From CAVYTF01 sp963771435 (lineage in GTDB: Bacteria; Bacteroidota; Bacteroidia; Chitinophagales; Chitinophagaceae), in assembly GCA_963771435.1 (NCBI GenBank), contig CAVYTF010000028.1, forward strand, positions 62,001 to 126,000: 64,000 bases of DNA, written 5' to 3'. This document shows, piece after piece, positions 43,486 through 51,560 of this stretch. A program made the position numbers and the translations under genes. The notes below the pieces were generated by a model. The model made no database searches and was not told where the DNA came from. It worked only from the letters and a program-made list of their open reading frames with translations. Positions within the stretch are counted from its first letter, which is position 1. Each line of letters starts with the position of its first letter.

Positions 43486-44364
43486 TTAAATTTTTTGGTA
43501 TTCAAGTGTCACAACCCAACTATCATAAAAAATTTTTACATGCAAGCCTGCATCGTTATATTCATATGAATAAGTAGTTTGAATGGGAGGCCCCAAAGGT
43601 TGATCGATATCAGTTGGCGGATAATAATTTTCTGATATAACATTGTTGGGTGACGACGATGAGTATGCTAAACCATCAAATATAAATGAAGGTGGGCAAC
43701 CATTCAGTGCCTTTATAAAATTGACATGGTTGTCGAAAGCAGTCCACTCGTATTTTGTCTCCTGAATACGATTTTGGGTTTCATAGTAAGAATAGCAGAT
43801 ACAGGAAGTAAGGTTATTGGTGTCATTATAGCTGAAGATATATTCAAAATTGTATGATCCATCTGGATTATAATCCAGTATATGGTTCAAACGATCGTCT
43901 GCATCATAGCTGTATGACCAGAATCGCTGAGGAACGTTTTTGATAATGGTTGGTGAAGGAGTACCGGAGTCACCAATAATCTCATCGCTGTAATTAATGC
44001 TTTTTATTAATTGTCCTTGCGCATTGTATTGATATCCTGTGTAATAATCGGGGCCACTATATTTTTCCCACGTTTTTGTTGCCAACCCGTTAGTGTATTC
44101 ATAATAGCTAACGCCCGTATCGTATTGGATTTGAGTAGGGCCTCCATTATAGCTGACAGTACCCCAGGTAGCATCTGTTATTGATGAAAGCAGATTGTCA
44201 CTATTGTATGAGAAAGTAAGAGTTTCTCCATTGGTAGTTACACCTGACCATGTTTCTGAAACCAGCAAATAAGGAACTGCTGTTTTAGTGTCTGGTGCAG
44301 TTATTTGATGGCGGCAGCTAATTATTAGGAAAGCGCTGATGAAAAAGAAGGGAATGTATTTCAT
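43486..44364 (-). CDS. YD-repeat-like lipoprotein
   Basis: The 292-residue protein has a lipobox ending FLIISC (Cys17) and a mature part made of repeated beta hairpins with YNAQGQLIKSINYSDE, YDADDRLNHILDYNPDGSY and YNDAGLHVKIFYDS. These are like the YD/RHS-type repeats of cell-surface proteins. The signal peptide and its upstream DNA closely match the next gene (42603-43421), so the two arose by duplication. Confidence 0.72.
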   Translation of the reverse strand: MKYIPFFFISAFLIISCRHQITAPDTKTAVPYLLVSETWSGVTTNGETLTFSYNSDNLLSSITDATWGTVSYNGGPTQIQYDTGVSYYEYTNGLATKTWEKYSGPDYYTGYQYNAQGQLIKSINYSDEIIGDSGTPSPTIIKNVPQRFWSYSYDADDRLNHILDYNPDGSYNFEYIFSYNDTNNLTSCICYSYYETQNRIQETKYEWTAFDNHVNFIKALNGCPPSFIFDGLAYSSSSPNNVISENYYPPTDIDQPLGPPIQTTYSYEYNDAGLHVKIFYDSWVVTLEYQKI

Positions 44365-44453
44365 GTGATTTGTTTTTAAATCTTTTCACTTAAGAGAATA
44401 ACTCAGTTCTATTCATAAGATACATGCTTACCTGTTTATGTTGCCCGGTTTGC

Positions 44454-45767
44454 TCAAAAGTTATATTTCAAACCCAATGAAATGCCTGTCATGTTTATTT
44501 GCTGTTTAAATAGTGGAAATTGAGGTGTTGCTATGTAAGACGGGCGGTACATAAAATAAGGCTCTGCAAACAAATTCATGTTACGATTCAGCCGTTGAGT
44601 AAATGCCAAGCCGAAATATAAACTGATACCTGTATTTTTTCTATAAATATTTACAGGATTGCCTGTGCTGTCATAAAATGCACTGCCTTTGGTGGAAGCG
44701 GAAAGGTTGAAAATCGCTCCTGCATGGATAGTAGTTGTAAAATTACCGGGGATCATATTATAACCAAAAATAAGAGGGGCATCAAGATTCCTGTATATAA
44801 CCTTTGTTTTTGGGCGAGCGCTATCGTTGGTTGGCTGTATCATATTTACCTGCGAATACAATAACCCTGTTTGTGCTGAAAACTTTTTTCCAAAGGTTTT
44901 TCCTATACTTGCTCCCATTGTGTAGGATAATTTCATTTGTGAATAATAAAGGGGATTATATATATTATCAGGTGTGTATTTGCTGATAGGAATGGCAGGC
45001 GAAAAGTAAACAGTGAAAAAAGTATTTCTGTTACGTGCAACTGCCTTACTTTTTTTAGAAGAGGTGTCTCTTTTTGCATGCGAAGCTGTATCTTTTTTTG
45101 ATATACTTTCTTGGGAAGGATCTTTTGCCAATGGATCAGAAGTTACTGTATTCATTGAGGTTGCCTTATCATTACCCTTTGGCTTTTCATAGCTACCATT
45201 ATTAGCTACTGATGCGTCGGTTATGTTTTTTGTATTTTCCATACTGTCAGCCTTTCCTGTACCGGCGCTTAATTCTTTCTTTTCTTCCAACGTGTTTTTC
45301 TTAAGAGAAGAAGGCTTGTTGTTGGCGTAAAGGGGCCTTTCTTGCTTATGATTTATAGGTTGCGTAGCTTTTGGGTAAATATCTTGTGTGGCATCTCCGG
45401 AGATAGCATCAGTTGCATTAGCAGATGTTTCGTTAGTTTCTTTTTTAGCGGGCTTGTTCTTTTCTTTTCCCTGTTGCGGCAAAGGCTCTTTTTGCTTATC
45501 GCTTATTAATGCCGTATCCTTATTGTTTCCTCGTACTGTTTTCTGTTTAACCAGTGATGTATAGGTTGCATTATGGCTGTTTGTGCTTTTTTGCATTAAG
45601 AAATAACCTGCCATAAAAGATGCAGGCAGCAATGCCATAAATAACCAAAAGAAAAAATATCTTCTTTTCTTTTTACCCATTATTCTTTCCCACATGTCAT
45701 CAGGCACCTGTGAAGGATGCTTCAAAAGCTTATCCCTGAAAAACTTATTATACTGGTCTTCATTCAT
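44454..45767 (-). CDS. Inner-membrane-anchored protein with C-terminal outer membrane beta barrel; putative trans-envelope sigma regulator
   Basis: The 438-residue protein has a short N-terminus, KKKRR (32-36), one membrane segment (about 37-58), a polar Lys/Ser/Asn/Asp-rich linker (about 60-248), and a beta-barrel-like C-terminal domain (about 250-438) that ends GISLGLKYNF with a terminal Phe, like an outer membrane beta-signal. The positive charges predict a cytoplasmic N-terminus. It starts in an 8-base overlap (ATGAATGA) with the stop of the ECF sigma gene, so the two are translationally coupled. The simplest reading is a single polypeptide that links the sigma factor to the outer membrane. 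ATG 45767 is chosen for this coupling. Confidence 0.75.
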   Translation of the reverse strand: MNEDQYNKFFRDKLLKHPSQVPDDMWERIMGKKKRRYFFFWLFMALLPASFMAGYFLMQKSTNSHNATYTSLVKQKTVRGNNKDTALISDKQKEPLPQQGKEKNKPAKKETNETSANATDAISGDATQDIYPKATQPINHKQERPLYANNKPSSLKKNTLEEKKELSAGTGKADSMENTKNITDASVANNGSYEKPKGNDKATSMNTVTSDPLAKDPSQESISKKDTASHAKRDTSSKKSKAVARNRNTFFTVYFSPAIPISKYTPDNIYNPLYYSQMKLSYTMGASIGKTFGKKFSAQTGLLYSQVNMIQPTNDSARPKTKVIYRNLDAPLIFGYNMIPGNFTTTIHAGAIFNLSASTKGSAFYDSTGNPVNIYRKNTGISLYFGLAFTQRLNRNMNLFAEPYFMYRPSYIATPQFPLFKQQINMTGISLGLKYNF

Positions 45768-46302
45768 CTCCGGAAGATTTTTGTTGTAAAAGAATTTGTT
45801 CCTGCAATGCCTTTTTTGCTTTTGCCAACTGGCTTCTGCTGGTTCCGCTGGTAATATTAAGCATTGCGGCAATTTCATTGTGGCTGTATCCCTCCAATAC
45901 ATACATATTAAAAACAACCCTGTAGCCGGTTGGTAAATTGCTTATCAGTTGTAATATTTCCTGCTCCTCCAACGCTGCAAAAGGGTCTGTATCTTCAGGG
46001 GACACTTCTTCCATGGATTCATCGATCGCTGAGAACCGGATCGTTTTCTTTTGTAAAATTCTTAATGCAGCATTTACCATAATGCGTTTAAGCCAACCTT
46101 CTAAAGAACCTTCGAATTTGTATTGATGTATATATTTGAAGATCCTTATAAACCCTTCCTGGAGCATATCTTCAGCCTGTGCTGTGGTAGATGCATACCT
46201 GTTACAGATGGTCATCATGATGCCAGCATACGTATCAAAAAGTAATTTTTGGCAGGCTGTATTCTTGTTTTTACAGCCGCTTATTAATTCTTGTTCAGTC
46301 AA
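45760..46302 (-). CDS. ECF-type RNA polymerase sigma-70 factor
   Basis: The 180-residue protein has sigma region 2 (about 10-85; RYASTTAQAEDMLQEGFIRI, FEGSLEGWLKRIMVNAALR) and region 4 (about 110-165; GYSHNEIAAMLNITSGTSRS). It is a different ECF from the one at 1273. The 3' end overlaps the start of the barrel protein gene, so stop and start are coupled. TATCTTTA in the minus strand (46332-46339) could be the -7 element of its promoter. Confidence 0.9.
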   Translation of the reverse strand: MTEQELISGCKNKNTACQKLLFDTYAGIMMTICNRYASTTAQAEDMLQEGFIRIFKYIHQYKFEGSLEGWLKRIMVNAALRILQKKTIRFSAIDESMEEVSPEDTDPFAALEEQEILQLISNLPTGYRVVFNMYVLEGYSHNEIAAMLNITSGTSRSQLAKAKKALQEQILLQQKSSGDE

Positions 46303-46530
46303 TCACCGGAGAATTAAGTTGTACATGGGGTAAAGATACCCTGTTGCTGAAAAATGTTGCCTGGGGGCAGTTTTCTATAAAAATAAACTGCCTTAAAGAA
46401 ATTATTCATTCTCTACTTTAATAATGTAAAGAGGGCTATTCCGCAAGGACATGCGAAGAAAAAGATTAGTTTTTGATCTGAAGTTGCTTAATTTTAAGCT
46501 GTTTATTCTAAAAAATATAAATCTAATAAA

Positions 46531-47016
46531 ATGAAAGATTTTACTGAACAGATCATCAAACAGGTCGTGAACGCATGGGCTGCACAAAACAAGGCAGTGA
46601 CGGGATATTTTAATAAATATGACGACAGTGTTTATTTACAGGAATTGGCGCCCGGCCGCAACAGGGCCATATATGTGTTTGGGCATATCATTGCTGTTAA
46701 CGACAGGTTGTTGGCCATGCTTGGGCTTGGTGAACCCCTTTTTCCTCAGCTGCAGGAAACATTTATAACTGAGCCTGACAGATCAGTTGCCAACCTGCCC
46801 TCTTTGGGTGAGTTGAAAGAAAACTGGGAGAAATTAAATGCTACGCTTACTGACCATTTTAATGCCATGACCGCGGAAGACTGGATGAGCAGGCACACTT
46901 CTGTTTCACCCGAAGACTTTGAACGCGAGCCTATGCGCAATAAACTCAATGTACTGATCAGCAGGACCAATCATCAATGTTATCATATAGGGCAGTTGAA
47001 CCTTTTAAAGGCATAA
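46531..47016 (+). CDS. DinB-family protein
   Basis: The 161-residue four-helix protein has the three histidines of the DinB/YfiT metal site: His52 in YVFGHIIAV, and His148 and His152 in NHQCYHIGQL. Family members include thiol transferases that use bacillithiol or mycothiol, which would suit a host with bshA. That link is inference. It stands in its own plus-strand unit. Confidence 0.87.
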   Translation: MKDFTEQIIKQVVNAWAAQNKAVTGYFNKYDDSVYLQELAPGRNRAIYVFGHIIAVNDRLLAMLGLGEPLFPQLQETFITEPDRSVANLPSLGELKENWEKLNATLTDHFNAMTAEDWMSRHTSVSPEDFEREPMRNKLNVLISRTNHQCYHIGQLNLLKA

Positions 47017-47127
47017 ACGACCCCTTGTGGTTGCAGTTTAAGAGTAATGCCTTCTCATCAACATTAAACAGCGAAACGGGCGTTAAGGACAGTAGAGGCT
47101 GACTGTATAAATCCTTTATTTTGTTTT

Positions 47128-48234
47128 ATGGCAGGATCGTATAAACAGTTGCGGGCTACTTTTGCTTTGGCCAGGGCCAGTTTAAGAGCAACGCTGCGCA
47201 GCCCTACCTCTGTTGTGTTCTCGCTTCTTTTTCCTATTATATTTATTGTTGTGTTTGGCTCAATGGTCGACAACACTGTTGTTGAATTGAAGGTTGCTTT
47301 GTCGCCGGCCTGTGACACAAGTAATGTAGTATATGACGCTATAAAGAAGATCAGCAATATCAGTATTGACAAAAGCCTGTCTCCCCCTGATGCGATAGAT
47401 GCATTAAAAAAAGGAAGGCTGACAGCGATCATTGATATTAAAAAAGATAGTAGTAATTCGCCTGTTCCGCACTTTAATATACTGGTGGAATCAAGCGCTT
47501 CTTCTGCTGATGCGGCGGGTTTACTGCATACCTTGTTAATGAATGTTGTTGCTTCAATTAACGAGCATGTTTTTCCGGCCAACCCATCTATAGCTTCATT
47601 AAGCAGTAAAGAATTGCCCGGCCGCATTTACCGGCAGATAGATTTTATTCTTCCGGGTCAGCTTGGTTTTTCTTTACTCATGGCCGGCGTTTTTGGTTCT
47701 GCTTTTCTTTTATTCAGCCTCCGGAAAGACCTCGTATTGAAACGGCTTTCAGCAACACCTATTAGCCGTGCGAACCTCATTTTTGGGGAAATGCTGAGCC
47801 GCCTTTTCTTTCATGTCATCAGCTTTATCATCATGGTTGCCCTTGGGTATTTTGCTTTCAAGTTTACACTGGTCAACGGGCTGTTCACCTTTGTTGAAAT
47901 GCTTTTCTTTTCTCTTTTCGGGCTTATTATTTTCATGGGTATTGGCTTTATCATCAGCGGTGTTGTGCAGAGTGAGAGTTCGATAGCGCCTGTTGCAAAT
48001 ACCGTTACGCTGCCTCAAATATTATTATGCGGCCTTTTTTTCCCGGTTGAAAATTTCCCTAAGTGGCTGCAATCGTTCTGTAATATATTGCCACTTAGTT
48101 TTTTTGTTGACGGGCTTAGGAAAATAGCTTTTGAAGGGGCGCATGTTTGGCAAATGCCCATGCAGCTTGGGGGGCTTTGTGTTTGGGCTGTTATTATAAG
48201 TGTTATTAGTGTGAAGGTTTTTAAGTGGGAATAA
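47128..48234 (+). CDS. ABC-2 type transporter permease
   Basis: The 368-residue protein has one membrane segment near the start (about 30-48), a long extracytoplasmic domain, and about five segments in the C-terminal half, including GFSLLMAGVFGSAFLLFSLR and the QPATQILLCGLFFPVENFPK-like region near VTLPQILLCGLFFPVENFP. This is the ABC-2/DrrB-type layout. Partner ATPase genes are absent here. The ATG at 47128 follows a weak RBS. The substrate is unknown; antibiotics, lipids or polymers are typical. Confidence 0.85.
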   Translation: MAGSYKQLRATFALARASLRATLRSPTSVVFSLLFPIIFIVVFGSMVDNTVVELKVALSPACDTSNVVYDAIKKISNISIDKSLSPPDAIDALKKGRLTAIIDIKKDSSNSPVPHFNILVESSASSADAAGLLHTLLMNVVASINEHVFPANPSIASLSSKELPGRIYRQIDFILPGQLGFSLLMAGVFGSAFLLFSLRKDLVLKRLSATPISRANLIFGEMLSRLFFHVISFIIMVALGYFAFKFTLVNGLFTFVEMLFFSLFGLIIFMGIGFIISGVVQSESSIAPVANTVTLPQILLCGLFFPVENFPKWLQSFCNILPLSFFVDGLRKIAFEGAHVWQMPMQLGGLCVWAVIISVISVKVFKWE

Positions 48235-48246
48235 GTTTACTGTACC

Positions 48247-48900
48247 CTATTCAACAAATATTTTTTTTGCTGCTTCTGCGCTTAGATACACTTCTTTTTT
48301 CCCTTTTAATTCTACCAAAACGGATCTGTCGAAATCATGTATTTCTTTTATTGTGATCGCATCGTTTAACTGGATATTTTGTTTGTTGAGGTAACGGAGG
48401 AAATCAGCAGAGTTATCTGATACGCCTGTGATCCTTACCTTTTTATCAAGTGCTGTTTCTCCCAATGGTTTTGATTTTAAAACAGCTAAGCGGCCATTAG
48501 AATTTGGTATAGGATCGCCATGCGGATCATATTTGGGAAACCTAAGAAACTTTTCCAGGCGGTCGGGCAGGTCATTACCCCCCACATGCTCCAGTTGCTC
48601 TGCAATGTCATGTACTTCATCCCACTTATAATCTAGCTTGTCATGTAAAAAAACCTCCCAAAGACGGTGCTTCCTTATAATTTGTAAGGCCAGGTTAGAC
48701 CCAAGTTCGCGAAGTTTAACCCCACTGACCTTATCATAAGAAATTAGTTTTTTATCGGAGAGCTTTTTGATCATATCTATTACAGAGGCTGTATTATGTG
48801 CCAACGTTTCTGCAATTGCTGTCAATGTGATTTTATTGTCCGACTCCCGCGATAAACGGAAAATAGATTTTAAGTAATTCTCTTCGGAGACAGTGAGCAT
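48247..48900 (-). CDS. DtxR/MntR-family metal-dependent repressor
   Basis: The 217-residue protein has an N-terminal winged helix (about 1-65; SEENYLKSIFRLSRESDNKI, NTASVIDMIKKLSDKK), a dimerisation and metal-binding middle (RKHRLWEVFLHDKLDYKWDE, HDIAEQLEHVGG) and a C-terminal SH3-like domain (about 145-217). The divergent neighbour is an NRAMP manganese/iron transporter gene, so MntR is the most likely role: repression of mntH when Mn2+ is plentiful. Metal preference is inferred. Confidence 0.9.
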   Translation of the reverse strand: MLTVSEENYLKSIFRLSRESDNKITLTAIAETLAHNTASVIDMIKKLSDKKLISYDKVSGVKLRELGSNLALQIIRKHRLWEVFLHDKLDYKWDEVHDIAEQLEHVGGNDLPDRLEKFLRFPKYDPHGDPIPNSNGRLAVLKSKPLGETALDKKVRITGVSDNSADFLRYLNKQNIQLNDAITIKEIHDFDRSVLVELKGKKEVYLSAEAAKKIFVE

Positions 48901-48953
48901 ATAAAAATAATTTTACTGGCCTGTAAAAGTAGGCAGATTAATTGTAAATATAA

Positions 48954-48971
48954 AATTAGGCATGACTAATT
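48954..48971. promoter_or_regulatory. Putative MntR/DtxR operator between mntR and mntH
   Basis: AATTAGGCATGACTAATT is an inverted repeat with perfect 6-bp arms (AATTAG/CTAATT) and a 6-base centre. It resembles DtxR-family boxes with their TTAGG half sites. It lies 54 bases before mntR and 49 before mntH. Confidence 0.5.
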
Positions 48972-49001
48972 AAAATTATTAGTATGTTATATTTTTATTT
49001 G

Positions 49002-49009
49002 TATGTTTG
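49002..49009 (+). promoter_or_regulatory. Probable -7 element of the mntH promoter (TATGTTTG)
   Basis: TATGTTTG matches TAnnTTTG and ends 10 bases before the mntH ATG, which implies a very short leader. The putative operator lies about 30 bases upstream, placed to block polymerase. Confidence 0.4.
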
Positions 49010-49019
49010 CACTGTGAAA

Positions 49020-50342
49020 ATGGGTAATAAAGCATGGAGAAAAGAGAATACTTCTAATTCACTTTCCGAGGTATTTGCATCAATCAAAGTACCGCACGGT
49101 ACTAATTTCTGGAGAAATTTATTTGCATTCACAGGCCCCGGCCTAATGATAGCAGTAGGATATATGGACCCCGGCAACTGGGCTACAGATATTGCAGGCG
49201 GTTCCCAATATGGCTACACGCTTTTGTCCGTCATCTTTATTTCTAACTTATTTGCTATAGTTCTTCAGTATGTTGCTCTAAAGCTGGGCGTTGCAACAGA
49301 GCGGGATCTGGCACAGGCATGCCATGACCATTATCGCCCGGTTACCAATTTTATCTTGTGGATCTTTTGCGAAATAGCCATTGCCGCCTGTGACCTTGCA
49401 GAAGTGATCGGCTCTGCAATAGCCTTAAACCTGTTATTCCATATTCCCCTAACATGGGGCGTACTTCTCACTGCACTTGATGTATTGCTGATTTTGTTTT
49501 TGCAGTATAAAGGATTCCGCTTAATTGAAAGCATAGTTACATCGCTCATATTTGTTTTATTGATCTGTTTTGGGTATGAGATGGTCATGTCTAAGCCCGA
49601 ACTGCTCCCTATGTTAAAAGGGCTTTTACCGCAAAAGGAAATAATTACCAACCCTTCCATGTTATACATTGCGATAGGCATTCTTGGCGCAACTGTAATG
49701 CCCCATAACCTTTACCTGCATTCAAGCATTGTGCAAACACGCAATTACCCGCGTACAGAAGAAGGGAAAAAGAAGGCCATCAAATATGCATCCATAGACA
49801 GCACAGTGGCATTGTTGTTTGCATTTTTTATCAACGCGGCCATATTGATCGTGGCAAGCGCCACTTTTCATACAAGCGGGCATAAAGAGGTGGCAGATAT
49901 AACAGATGCACACCGATTGCTTACACCGTTACTTGGTACATCACTTGCAAGCCTCGTGTTTGCTGTGGCGCTTCTCGCATCGGGCCAAAACTCCACATTG
50001 ACGGGAACACTTGCCGGGCAAGTAGTAATGGAGGGATTTATTCATATACGGTTAAAACCATGGCAGCGGAGGTTAATTACAAGAGTTATTGCCATACTTC
50101 CTGCTTTTATTATAACATTTATGTATGGAGAAAAGGGAACTGCAAACCTCCTGGTGCTCAGCCAGGTCATACTCTCCATGCAATTGAGCTTTGCCGTGAT
50201 ACCGCTTATACTATTCACCAACGATCCTGCCAAAATGGGAGCTTTTGTAAACACCCTCCCAATGAAAATTATTGTGTGGGCAGTTGCTGCAATTATTCTC
50301 GTCTTGAATGTTTATCTTCTATGGGGTACTTTGTTTAAATAA
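49020..50342 (+). CDS. mntH: NRAMP-family divalent metal transporter
   Basis: The 440-residue protein has about 11 membrane segments and the NRAMP motifs: DPGNW in TM1 (50-54), AEVIGSAIALNLLF-like segments, MPHNLYLHSSIVQTR in TM6 (metal-binding MPH) and a consensus transport segment GQNSTLTGTLAGQVVMEGF. It imports Mn2+ (or Fe2+) with protons. ATG 49020 gives the family N-terminus; the earlier in-frame start adds 12 residues. Divergent mntR and an operator-like palindrome suggest metal-dependent repression. A 21-bp minisatellite starts 8 bp after the stop. Confidence 0.93.
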   Translation: MGNKAWRKENTSNSLSEVFASIKVPHGTNFWRNLFAFTGPGLMIAVGYMDPGNWATDIAGGSQYGYTLLSVIFISNLFAIVLQYVALKLGVATERDLAQACHDHYRPVTNFILWIFCEIAIAACDLAEVIGSAIALNLLFHIPLTWGVLLTALDVLLILFLQYKGFRLIESIVTSLIFVLLICFGYEMVMSKPELLPMLKGLLPQKEIITNPSMLYIAIGILGATVMPHNLYLHSSIVQTRNYPRTEEGKKKAIKYASIDSTVALLFAFFINAAILIVASATFHTSGHKEVADITDAHRLLTPLLGTSLASLVFAVALLASGQNSTLTGTLAGQVVMEGFIHIRLKPWQRRLITRVIAILPAFIITFMYGEKGTANLLVLSQVILSMQLSFAVIPLILFTNDPAKMGAFVNTLPMKIIVWAVAAIILVLNVYLLWGTLFK

Positions 50343-50350
50343 TAATTTGA

Positions 50351-50727
50351 CATGAGATAGCAAAAGGGAGTGATGAGATAGCAAAAGGGAGTGATGAGAT
50401 ATCAGAAAGGAGTGATGAGATATCAGAGAGGAGTGATGAGATATCAGAAAGGAGTATGAAATATCAGAAAGGAGTGATGAGATAGCAGAAGGGAGCTATG
50501 AGATATCAGAAAGGAGTGATTAGATATCAGAAGGGAGCGATGAGATAGCAGAAGGGAGTGGTGAGATAGCAGAAAGTAGTGGTGAGATAGCAGAAGGGAG
50601 CGATGAGATAGCAGAAGGGAGTGATGAGATATCAGAAGGGAGCGATGAGATAGCAGAAGGGAGCGATGAGATAGCAGAAGGGAGTGGTGAGATAGCAAAA
50701 AGGAGTGATGAAATAGCAGAAAGGAGT
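50351..50727. repeat. 21-bp minisatellite, 18 units
   Basis: Eighteen tandem units with core GATGAGATAGCAGAAGGGAG run with no gaps. One unit is 20 bp (a single-base deletion at about 50456), so the total is 377 bp. Units vary at a few positions (TATC versus TAGC, AAAGG versus AAGGG). The array lies between mntH and the receptor operon, and there are no spacers, so it is not a CRISPR. Confidence 0.92.
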
Positions 50728-50815
50728 AGAATCGAAAAGAGATACGCGCAACAGCACAAAGAAATATTTAATTTTAAAAGGAGATAAAACCCTATCTTTA
50801 TCTTACTAAATACTT

Positions 50816-51559
50816 ATGATTGTTTCACGCTTTGTTTCTTTTATTTTCTTCTTTTATTTGAACTTAGGTTCTATTAATTGCATACAGGCACAAGAACCGC
50901 AGGACTCTTTGGTTTACGCGTCGGCAGTTAATAATTTATCTAAACTGTTTGAAATGAGTGTTAATGAAAATATGCACCTCTATAACGGAAGTGAGTATGT
51001 GTTTTCGGGACACAATATCCAGGGAGTTCCTTATTTTAATTCAGACAGCCTGATAAATGCTGTAATTAGCTATAATAATGTTGTTTATAGAGATGTGCCT
51101 GCCTATTATGATCTTACCACGGATAAGATAATTATTAAAGATGAGTACCAGCAGTTTTTTATACAACTGCTATCTGAAAAAGTTGATTCATTTTCCCTGG
51201 CTCAACATGTCTTTATAAATATTGATTCTGCTAAGGCGAATCACTTTTTATTTAAACCGGGCTTTTATGAAAGATTATACAATAGTGATGAGTTATCGTT
51301 GTTTGCGAGAAGAGAAAAAGCAATTGAGAACTATATTGTTGAGGGTGTTGCACAATCAAAATTTGTACAATACGATCATTATTTTATAAAAAAAGATGGT
51401 ATTTTTTATGCGATAGAAGGTAAAAATGAACTTCTGAATCTTTTAGATGATAAGAAGGATGCATTAGAAAAATATATCAGAAAGGATAAAATAAATTTCA
51501 AAAAAGATCTTGAAAACTCATTGACTCAAACTGTTACTTACTATTCTGAAATAAAGTAA
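50816..51559 (+). CDS. Secreted hypothetical protein, first gene of the receptor operon
   Basis: The 247-residue protein has a signal peptide (to NCIQAQ). The mature part is rich in Asp, Asn and Tyr, with YNGSEYVFSGHNIQGVPYF, DVPAYYDLTTDKIIIKDEY and a late basic helix (DDKKDALEKYIRKDKINFK). I recognise no domain. The stop is followed by the TonB-receptor gene after one base, so it is almost surely co-translated with it and is probably an accessory protein of the receptor. Confidence 0.75.
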   Translation: MIVSRFVSFIFFFYLNLGSINCIQAQEPQDSLVYASAVNNLSKLFEMSVNENMHLYNGSEYVFSGHNIQGVPYFNSDSLINAVISYNNVVYRDVPAYYDLTTDKIIIKDEYQQFFIQLLSEKVDSFSLAQHVFINIDSAKANHFLFKPGFYERLYNSDELSLFARREKAIENYIVEGVAQSKFVQYDHYFIKKDGIFYAIEGKNELLNLLDDKKDALEKYIRKDKINFKKDLENSLTQTVTYYSEIK

Positions 51560-51560
51560 A

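Noticed and set aside
47064..47627. 187-codon frame antisense to the ABC-2 permease
   Set aside because: It is a shadow of the permease frame, with no motif.
50444..50759. Ser/His/Leu-rich open frames on the minus strand
   Set aside because: They are translations of the 21-bp repeat, and the array has a 1-bp deletion that breaks a common frame.
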